The notes beneath the pieces are model-generated. The model had not been told where the DNA came from. It was given only the letters and a program-made list of their open reading frames with translations, and ran no database searches. The translations under genes and the position numbers were made by a program. Positions 26,983-33,897 of a stretch of DNA of 64,000 nt are shown here, piece after piece; the first letter of the stretch is position 1, and every line of letters starts with the position of its first letter. Source of the stretch: Solirubrobacter sp963848475 (lineage in GTDB: Bacteria; Actinomycetota; Thermoleophilia; Solirubrobacterales; Solirubrobacteraceae). The stretch lies in assembly GCA_963848475.1 (NCBI GenBank), contig CAWKDW010000012.1:124001-188000 (forward strand). The letters are read 5' to 3'.

Positions 26983-29138
26983 GGTGCAACCCTTCGTCGT
27001 GGTTCGTCGCCCGACCAGGTGCCTTTGCTCCACGTGCCCTTGCTCCAGGATCCCTTGGTCCACGTGCCCTTCGTCCAGGTGGCCTGCGTCCAGTTGGCGC
27101 GCGTGGGGTCCAGACGCGCCTGGACCAGCGCCGCCTCCACGGCCCGGTTCGGCCACAGGTGTTGGTTGGCGCCGATGCCGGGGTCGGCCGTCAGCGCGGC
27201 GGCGACGTCCAGTTCGCGCACCGGGTGGGCGGCGATCGCGCAGTGCTCGGCGGTGATCGTGTCGTTGATCAGCGTCACGGCGCCGTTGCGCGCGAGCGCC
27301 CGGCCGTGCATCGTGACGCCGCTGCCCATCGAGATCGACGTCAGCGCGAGGATGTTGCCGGCCAGGACGGTGCCGGTTCCCAGCGTGGCGGAACTGCCGA
27401 CTTTCCAGAACACGTTGCAGGCCTGCGCCCCGTTGACGAGCCTGACCTGGCTTGCCGACGCGGTGGTCAGCGTCGAGCCGGCCTGGAAGACGAACACGGC
27501 GTCCGGGTCGCCCTGGGCGTCCAGCGTGAGCGCCCCGGTCAGGCCGAGCGATGACGCGTTCTTGTAGACGCCCGGCGTGAGCCGGAGCCCGCCGAGGTTC
27601 GCAGGCGCCGACACCGCCGGCGTCCGAGCGGCGGCGTCGTCGTAGGCGAGCGTCAGGTCCGACTGCGCCTGAAGGGCGATCGCGCCGGCGGCGAAGATGG
27701 TCCCGGTGAGGTCGCCCACCCCGAGGCCGGTGATCGCCGTGCCCGGGCTGAGCCCGAGGTTGCCGTTGATCGTCGACGGGCCGGTGTTGGTGACGGTGGT
27801 TCCCGCGAGGACGGCGAAGCTCTCGGCGGTGCCGAGGCCGAGACCCGTGCGGGCGACGTCGGTGTTGCCCGTCAGCAGTCCCTTGATCTGGTCGGGGTTG
27901 AGGTCAGGACGGGCGCCGATCAGCAGCGCCGCGGCACCCGCCACGACGGGGGCCGCCATCGACGTGCCGCCGATGCGCAGGTACTCGCCGGCGACGACGC
28001 ATGCCGGACACAGGCTCTCGAACGCGCTGCCGATGGACAGCGGCGCCACGATGTGCTCGCCGGGTGCCAGCACCTCCGGCTTGGCGGCGCCGTCCTGGGT
28101 GATGCCGCGGCTCGAGTACGTCGCGGTGACGTCATCGCCGGGGTCGGGCGTGCCGAGCTCATCCGTCGCTCCGACGGAGATCACATACGGGTCGTTGCCC
28201 GGCGGGTAGGCGACGGCGTCAGGGGCAGCGCCGCGGTTGCCCGCGGCGACGACGACGACGATCCCGGAATGCCAGACGAACTCCACCGCCGCGTTGATCG
28301 GGTCGTCGAGGTAGGACCCGGGCGTGTCGGAGCTCAGCGACAGGTTCACCACGCGGATGCCGAGCTCGTCCCGGTGGTGGACCGTGAACTCCAGCGCCGT
28401 GATGACGTCGACCATCGTCACCTCGCCGGCGTCGTCGGCCACCTTCAGCGCGATGATGTCGGCCTCGGGAGCGATCCCGACGTAGGCGCCGTAGGAGGGG
28501 TCCGACGGGGCACGATTGAACGCGTTGCCGGCAACGATGCCGGCGACGTGCGTCCCGTGGCCGACATCATCGCCTGCGCGTGTCGCGGAGCTGCCGATCA
28601 CGTTGGCGGTGATGCGCGATCTGCCGTCGGTGCCCTTGAAGTCTGGCTTGCCGGAGCTGATCCCGGAATCGATGACGGCGACGCCGACGCCCTTACCGGT
28701 GATGCCGGCGGCCCAGAGCTTGTCCGCGCCGACGGTCCTCGGGTAGGTCGTCGCCAGCCTTCCGCCCTCGACGACGCCGCTCGTGCTGCGCATCAACGTG
28801 TTGAGCGTCACGCTGCGGACCCGCTTGCTGCGTCGCAGCGCGACCGCGTTGCGGGCCCGGAGCTTGACGGCGAGACCGTTGATCGACGGGAGCCGGCTCG
28901 TCACCTTTCCGTGATGGGAGCGGACGAGCCGTCGCCCCGTGCGCTGCGACGTGCGGGCCCGGAACTGGACGATGACCTCGACCTTGCGGTTGGGGTGCGC
29001 CTTGGCGAGCCGCGTGAGCTTGGACCGCGGGTTCGGTGCCGCCTGGGGTGCCGGCACGCTCGCGCTGAGCGAAACGACGGCGGCGAGCAGGCACGCAGCG
29101 GTCCAACGGCGCCAGCGACGCTCAATAGACCTGAACAT
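26979..29138 (-). CDS. Secreted subtilase with inserted DUF3494 (ice-binding-like) domain and Trp-repeat tail
   Basis: This is a 719-residue protein. It has a signal peptide (RRW, hydrophobic core, APQAA) and a propeptide inhibitor region at residues 50-115. The S8 catalytic domain has Asp157 (AVIDSG), His194 (GHGTHVAG), Asn301 (AAGN) and Ser393 (GTSMAAP). Residues 434-636 interrupt it before its last helices. They match the DUF3494 ice-binding-like fold (LGTAESFAVLAGTTVTNTG, then TINGNLGLSPG, FVFQAGSTLTTAS, NVFWKVGSSATLG). Subtilase-type sequence resumes at ELDVAAALTADPG. The tail has six Trp at exact five-residue spacing (683-708). The ATG at 29138 directly precedes the signal peptide. Confidence 0.9.
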   Translation of the reverse strand: MFRSIERRWRRWTAACLLAAVVSLSASVPAPQAAPNPRSKLTRLAKAHPNRKVEVIVQFRARTSQRTGRRLVRSHHGKVTSRLPSINGLAVKLRARNAVALRRSKRVRSVTLNTLMRSTSGVVEGGRLATTYPRTVGADKLWAAGITGKGVGVAVIDSGISSGKPDFKGTDGRSRITANVIGSSATRAGDDVGHGTHVAGIVAGNAFNRAPSDPSYGAYVGIAPEADIIALKVADDAGEVTMVDVITALEFTVHHRDELGIRVVNLSLSSDTPGSYLDDPINAAVEFVWHSGIVVVVAAGNRGAAPDAVAYPPGNDPYVISVGATDELGTPDPGDDVTATYSSRGITQDGAAKPEVLAPGEHIVAPLSIGSAFESLCPACVVAGEYLRIGGTSMAAPVVAGAAALLIGARPDLNPDQIKGLLTGNTDVARTGLGLGTAESFAVLAGTTVTNTGPSTINGNLGLSPGTAITGLGVGDLTGTIFAAGAIALQAQSDLTLAYDDAAARTPAVSAPANLGGLRLTPGVYKNASSLGLTGALTLDAQGDPDAVFVFQAGSTLTTASASQVRLVNGAQACNVFWKVGSSATLGTGTVLAGNILALTSISMGSGVTMHGRALARNGAVTLINDTITAEHCAIAAHPVRELDVAAALTADPGIGANQHLWPNRAVEAALVQARLDPTRANWTQATWTKGTWTKGSWSKGTWSKGTWSGDEPRRRVAP
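27012..27092 (-). repeat. 15-bp coding repeats: Trp every five residues
   Basis: Tandem repeats of about 15 bp encode W(T/S)KG(T/S) units at the end of the subtilase. Trp683, 688, 693, 698, 703 and 708 are spaced exactly by five. The DNA is nearly repetitive, so copy number could vary between strains. Confidence 0.85.
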
Positions 29139-29603
29139 TACGTGTATCCCCCGTCCCCTACTTTGAGAAGCCAAGTCACGAATGCAACTTGGTGGCTTCT
29201 TATCGACAGCGAGCGAACTTCCTTGAGTCGCCGCCATCCAGCAGACGGGCGTGTGTCGTGTCGATGTCGCTTACATTCCCGGTGCCCTTACTCAGCAATG
29301 TTGAAACAGTGCAGCCTTCTCTAGAAAGTGGTTGAACCGGCGCGCGGTGGATTCGGCCGTCACACGAACCCGAGCGCGAGCACGGCGACGGCCGACCGAC
29401 CTACGAGTGCCCCGATTCGACTCGGTCGCTCGTGACCTCGAAATGCGGACCGGCCTAGAGGCGGCGGGTTCGAGTGGGCCGGCGTGGAGCGGCTCCATGT
29501 CGATGCCACGGTGAGCGCGGTCTCAGTCTGCCTGCTCGAGCAGCGCTCCATGGCGCGTCGTTCCTGCTGGCAATGACATCCCGAGCAGGCGTAGAGTCTG
29601 CAC
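29139..29603. other. 465-bp gap between divergent genes
   Basis: It should hold the promoters of the leftward subtilase-EAL operon and the rightward OmpA-like gene. An 8-bp inverted repeat (AGAAGCCA at 29166-29173 and TGGCTTCT at 29193-29200) lies in the presumed subtilase leader and could be a hairpin or operator. No gene is supported. Confidence 0.5.
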
Positions 29604-31034
29604 GTGACGTTCGAGCCTGCACTTCGCTCGCATGACCTCGAGAGTGAGGTGGCACGCTCCGCACCCGCGTTCGTGGGGGTCGCGGCGCCGGTCTCACGTG
29701 TGCTGGCGATGCAGCGCAGCGCCGGCAACGCCGCCGTGTCGCGGATGCTTGCGGGCCAACGCCCGCCGGCGGGACAGTCAGCGCTCGCTCGCGAGCCGGC
29801 CGCGGCTCCGGCGACTGAGGGCGCGGACCCGGCCGGTGCGCCTTCTCCGCTCGCCGATCTCGCCCAGCGCGCCGGAAGCGCCGCCGGGCTGCGCGCGATG
29901 CTCGCCGCCGACCCTGCGCTCGCCGATCAGATCGTGTCCTACCTCCGGACCACGGACGATCCGGCGCTCAACGAGCTGATGGCTCGGGCCTTCGCGCCTG
30001 CGCAAGCGACGACCGACGGTGGCGCGGCCACAGACGCGGGTGGGAGGGTCGCGAAGGAACCGACCGATCCGGCGCTCCCCCTGCCGGCGCCGAGGCCTGG
30101 CCGCAAGACGCTGGCCAAGGGCGAGATGATCTGGTCGCTGGTGGCCTTCACGCAGAGCTCTGCGCGCGCCGAGGTCGAGTTCAAGCCCGACCCGACGAAG
30201 GTCGAGGCGAAGGCGATCAGCTACGGCCAGACGGTGACGCAGCAGCTCGGCGGGAAGTCGGTCTATCCCGGGGACGACGCGGCGCTGCACCAGCCGATCG
30301 AGGACCCCGCGACCAAGAAGCGGATGGATCAGTTCGTCAGCGTGGAGAACGATCCGTTCTACGGCGCCGTGTGGGATCAAGGGGCGAAGAAGTGGACGGA
30401 TGAGAACGCGCCCGACTGGAGAACCGGGTCCTCGACCAAGGGCGGCGTGCCCGTCTCGGCGAAGATGGACGACACGCCCAACGAGCCGGAGGCGCGCACG
30501 GGCAAGGGCGAGGCCATGAACGATTTCGAGACGGTCCCGATGGTGCTCGAGACGCGCGAGCCGCTCGGCGCGCTCAAGTGGGGCTACACGATCAAGGACG
30601 AGGCCAACGCGCCGATCGAGCTGACCGGCGGGACCGACGCCGACTGCACCGACACGCCCTCGGCGGACTGGGGCGCGGCGATGGACCAGTACTACGCTGG
30701 CAAATACGCGGAGATCCTCGACGACTTCGACATCGGGAAGGCCGACCTCAAGCCCGACCACACGGCCAAGCTCGACAGCATCGTGACCAAGATGACGGCC
30801 AACGTGGCGATCAAGGCGCAGCTCGGCGGCGCCGCGGACCTGACCGGCAACGCGGCGTTCAACCAAGCACTGAGCCTCAAGCGCGCCCAGGCGGCGCGCG
30901 ACTACCTGGCCGGCAAGGGCATCGACGCCGGGCGCCTCGAGGTGCAGAGCTACGGCGCCGACTGGGCACGCGTCCAGACGACGGCGGGCGCGAGCGAAAG
31001 CAAGAACCGGCGGGTTCAGATATGGCTGCACTGA
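29604..31034 (+). CDS. OmpA-domain protein with injection-system-type N-terminal motif
   Basis: This is a 476-residue protein with no signal peptide. Near residue 36 is MQRSAGNAAVSRML, a motif that in actinobacteria marks proteins linked to extracellular contractile injection systems and DUF4157-type cargo. Residues 40-150 are Ala/Pro-rich, and 160-360 form an unrecognised domain with many DP and WTDE elements. Residues of about 370-476 are an OmpA-like peptidoglycan-binding fold (FDIGKADLKPDHTAKLDSI...LSLKRAQAARDYLAGKGID...NRRVQIWL). A GTG start was chosen at 29604. The lipoprotein gene follows after 4 bp. Role in an injection system is inferred, and no tail or sheath genes are in the window. 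Confidence 0.7.
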   Translation: MTFEPALRSHDLESEVARSAPAFVGVAAPVSRVLAMQRSAGNAAVSRMLAGQRPPAGQSALAREPAAAPATEGADPAGAPSPLADLAQRAGSAAGLRAMLAADPALADQIVSYLRTTDDPALNELMARAFAPAQATTDGGAATDAGGRVAKEPTDPALPLPAPRPGRKTLAKGEMIWSLVAFTQSSARAEVEFKPDPTKVEAKAISYGQTVTQQLGGKSVYPGDDAALHQPIEDPATKKRMDQFVSVENDPFYGAVWDQGAKKWTDENAPDWRTGSSTKGGVPVSAKMDDTPNEPEARTGKGEAMNDFETVPMVLETREPLGALKWGYTIKDEANAPIELTGGTDADCTDTPSADWGAAMDQYYAGKYAEILDDFDIGKADLKPDHTAKLDSIVTKMTANVAIKAQLGGAADLTGNAAFNQALSLKRAQAARDYLAGKGIDAGRLEVQSYGADWARVQTTAGASESKNRRVQIWLH

Positions 31035-31038
31035 GCCG

Positions 31039-31725
31039 ATGCGGGCGCTGGTCCTGGTCCTGGTGGGCCTGCTCGTCTCCTGCGGTTGCGCGACGATGAA
31101 CGAGCCGCGGCAGCAGCGACAAGCGAAGCAGCAGGCTGGGCCGGAGCTGCCACCCGCGCTCGAGGACGAGCTCGAGAAGATCCGCGCCGATCCCGCCGGT
31201 GCGGTCGGCTACGGCCGCAAGGCGGACGTGCCCTACGGGGTCGGCGTCGCCCACTTTCTCGTCAGCTTCGACGACTCGGCTGTGACGCGGCGGCTCCTGG
31301 CCGAGATGCAGGGCGCCGACCGCATCCTCAAACTCGCGTTCCTGCACGTTCTCGGGATGCGCTCGGACCCGACCGTCGACGCCGCGCTGCGCGACACGCT
31401 GCGCGACCCGGAGCTGACCGCGACGAGCGCGTATCTGCTCGCCCGCGCGGGCTACAAGGGCTACGCCAAGCGCACCGTCGACGCCGACGCCGACCGCGCC
31501 GCGCTGCGCAACCGGCTCGATGACGACACCCTGTTCGACGACCCCTTCTACCACCGCACGTTCCGCACGCAGGACTTCGTCCTGGCGGCCTTCATCCGGC
31601 TCACGGGACCCGATCGCTTCGTGTTCCCGGACCCGGAGCTCGAGCCGCTGATCGGCTACGAGCTCCCGCGCTTCGACGACGCCACGCGCACCGAGTTGCT
31701 CGAGCAGGCGCGGCGGACCGGATAG
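31039..31725 (+). CDS. Putative lipoprotein, HEAT-like
   Basis: This is a 228-residue protein. The N-terminus is a hydrophobic stretch ending LLVSC15G, which fits a lipobox, so it is probably a membrane-anchored lipoprotein. The body is helical with HEAT-like segments (LAEMQGADRILKLAFLHVLGMRSDPTVDAALRDTLRDPELTATSAYLL). No catalytic motif is seen. It starts 4 bp after the OmpA-like gene and is clearly cotranscribed, which suggests that the two act together at the envelope. Confidence 0.65.
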   Translation: MRALVLVLVGLLVSCGCATMNEPRQQRQAKQQAGPELPPALEDELEKIRADPAGAVGYGRKADVPYGVGVAHFLVSFDDSAVTRRLLAEMQGADRILKLAFLHVLGMRSDPTVDAALRDTLRDPELTATSAYLLARAGYKGYAKRTVDADADRAALRNRLDDDTLFDDPFYHRTFRTQDFVLAAFIRLTGPDRFVFPDPELEPLIGYELPRFDDATRTELLEQARRTG

Positions 31726-31945
31726 CGAGCTCGGGCAGGAGCACCACTCGCGGTTCAGCGGTGATCGCGCCTGCGGGGCGCCCGACCCTGATGGCGTGAG
31801 CGCGCGGAGCCCGCTCAGGAACCGCGGGGCCGCCAAGTCGGTTCTTCGGCTTACCGCGGTTGGGATTCAGCTCTCATCGTTCCCCTAGGCTCGGGGCACC
31901 TGCCAATAGTTGTGCGGGCGTCCAAATAGGAGGAGAGGGAGACCC

Positions 31946-33754
31946 ATGCGTGCCAGACATGTGCTCAGCGTGTGCGCCGTATCGCTGCTCGCCGTTCTCG
32001 GATCAGACGGGGCGGCGTTCGCCCAGAGCAACCACGCCCCCTCGGTCGAGGCGACGCGCTCGCCGACCGGCAACGTGCGCGTCGGCATCCCGATCCAATT
32101 CACCGCGGTGGGGCTCGACGAGGACGGCGACACGCTCACGTACGCGTGGGACTTCGGCGACGGCGAGACCTCGGCCGCGCAGAATCCGTCACACGCCTAC
32201 CTCGATGCCGGAGCCAAGTCGGCGGTCGTGACGGTGTCCGACGGCAAGGGCGGGACCGGGACCGCCACGCTGGCCGTCACCGTGCAGGCCAACCGCAACC
32301 CGTTCATCTTCGGCGGCACGGCCGCGCCGGCGGCCGGGTTCGCCCCGCTCGTCGTGGCGTTCACAGGCAACGCGTTCGACTTCGACGGTCACGAGCTCAG
32401 CTACAGCTGGGACCTCGATGGTGACGGGACGTTCGAGACGCCCGGGCAGGACGCCACCGCCACCTACACCACACCCGGGTCACACGACGCCGTGCTGCGG
32501 GTCACCGACCCATTCGGCGGCGTGGCGACGCGCACCGTGTCGGTCACGGTGCTCTCGGAGACGACCGATCCGTCGGCGAAGTTCAACATCCTCGTCTTCT
32601 CCAAGACCGCGGGCTTCCGGCATTCCTCGATCGATGAGGGCATCACCGCGATCAAGCTGCTCGGTGAGCAGAACGGCTTCGGTGTCGACGCCATCGAGGA
32701 GGCGTCGCTGTTCACGGACGCGTTCCTGGCCCGCTATGACGCGGTCGTCTGGCTCTCGACCACCGGCGACGTGCTCGACGACGACCAGCAGGCGGCGTTC
32801 GAGCGCTTCATCCGCGCCGGCCACGGCTACGTCGGCATCCACTCCGCGGCCGACACCGAGTACACGTGGCCTTGGTACGGCAAGCTGGTGGGTGCGTACT
32901 TCCGCAATCACCCCAACGGCACGCCGACCGCGACGATCCTCCGCGAGGACGGAAATCACCTGTCCACGCGCCATCTGCCGGCGGCCTGGACGCGCGTGGA
33001 CGAGTGGTACAACTACCAGTCGATCGACAACCCCGTGATCAACGGTGGCGGCGTCGACTTCAGCCCGCGCGCCAACCCGGTGCACGTGCTGCTCGCGATG
33101 GACGAGTCCACGTACAACGAGTCCGACGGCTCTGACGACGTCGACGATGACCATCCGATCTCCTGGTGCCACCGCTACGACGGTGGCCGCGCGTGGTACA
33201 CCGGGCTCGGGCACACCGAGGCCTCCTTCGTCGAACCCGAGTTCCTGCAGCACATCCTCGGCGGGATCGAGGTGGCGACCGGCTACACGCCCGACGACAC
33301 CTGCGGCGTCGTGCAGCGCACGACCGGGGTCGGCGGAACGGTTCCCGCCACGCTGGCACTGAGCCTCGGCGGCGCGGCGTCCTTCGGGGCGTTCGTGCCC
33401 GGCATCGGCCGCAGCTACGAGGCGAGCATGTCCGGCAGCGTGACCTCCTCCGCGGGCGACGCGGCGCTCTCGGTCAGCGATCCGAGCTCGACCGCCACCG
33501 GCCATCTCGTCAATGGCTCGTTCGCCCTGGACGAAGCACTGGAGGCGATGGCGACCAGCCCGGCATCGACCGGCGGTCCGTTCGCCCCGCTGCACGGTGA
33601 CGGGTCCCCGCTCGGGCTGCTGACCTACAGCGGCCCGACCAGCAACGACGCGGTCACGATCGGCTTCCGCCAGTCGATCGGCGCCAACGAGGCCCTGCGC
33701 ACCGGCTCGTACTCGAAGACGCTGGTGTTCACCCTCTCGACGACCACGCCGTAA
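31946..33754 (+). CDS. Secreted PKD-PKD-ThuA protein with C-terminal sorting-type domain
   Basis: This is a 602-residue protein. The ATG at 31946 follows AGGAGGAGAGGGAG and opens a signal peptide (cleavage near AAFAQ). Two PKD domains (residues 28-210; YAWDFGDGETS, YSWDLDGDG) precede a ThuA-like class-I amidotransferase fold (ILVFSKTAGFRHSSIDEGI, VVWLSTTGDVLDDDQQAAFERFIRAGHGYVGIHSAADTEY, PISWCHRYDGGRAWYTGLGH). ThuA proteins are tied to sugar metabolism, and this form is secreted. Residues 462-602 are the C-terminal domain shared with the M20 protein and amidase, ending SKTLVFTLSTTTP. The 220 bp upstream contain only the promoter region. Confidence 0.88.
   Translation: MRARHVLSVCAVSLLAVLGSDGAAFAQSNHAPSVEATRSPTGNVRVGIPIQFTAVGLDEDGDTLTYAWDFGDGETSAAQNPSHAYLDAGAKSAVVTVSDGKGGTGTATLAVTVQANRNPFIFGGTAAPAAGFAPLVVAFTGNAFDFDGHELSYSWDLDGDGTFETPGQDATATYTTPGSHDAVLRVTDPFGGVATRTVSVTVLSETTDPSAKFNILVFSKTAGFRHSSIDEGITAIKLLGEQNGFGVDAIEEASLFTDAFLARYDAVVWLSTTGDVLDDDQQAAFERFIRAGHGYVGIHSAADTEYTWPWYGKLVGAYFRNHPNGTPTATILREDGNHLSTRHLPAAWTRVDEWYNYQSIDNPVINGGGVDFSPRANPVHVLLAMDESTYNESDGSDDVDDDHPISWCHRYDGGRAWYTGLGHTEASFVEPEFLQHILGGIEVATGYTPDDTCGVVQRTTGVGGTVPATLALSLGGAASFGAFVPGIGRSYEASMSGSVTSSAGDAALSVSDPSSTATGHLVNGSFALDEALEAMATSPASTGGPFAPLHGDGSPLGLLTYSGPTSNDAVTIGFRQSIGANEALRTGSYSKTLVFTLSTTTP
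33329..33751 (+). repeat. C-terminal shared domain, copy 2 (ThuA protein)
   Basis: 141 residues run from VGGTVPATLALSLG to TLSTTTP at the stop. They are about as similar to copy 1 as to copy 3. The domain follows the ThuA domain after a short linker, with a Cys (TCGVV) just before it. Confidence 0.85.
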
Positions 33755-33778
33755 GGCGGGCTGAAAGCGCGACTGATC

Positions 33779-33873
33779 CGGTTCGGGGCGTCCGCCCCGA
33801 ACCGCCGGAGGGGCGCCGGCCGCGGCCGGCGCCCCTGGGTGCCATCACGGCGCCAAGGGCACCGTGATGGCAC
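33779..33873. terminator. Three-hairpin bidirectional terminator
   Basis: Between the convergent ThuA and amidase genes lie three strong hairpins: a 12-bp arm pair CGGTTCGGGGCG at 33779-33804, a 28-bp perfect palindrome at 33809-33836, and a 12-bp stem GTGCCATCACGG at 33839-33873 with an 11-base loop. They should stop transcription from both sides. Confidence 0.8.
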
Positions 33874-33897
33874 AGGACGCGTGCTGATCGTGCGTTC

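Noticed and set aside
27012..27092. Short tandem repeats as a CRISPR array
   Set aside because: Units are 15 bp without spacers and are in frame with the subtilase, so they are coding repeats.
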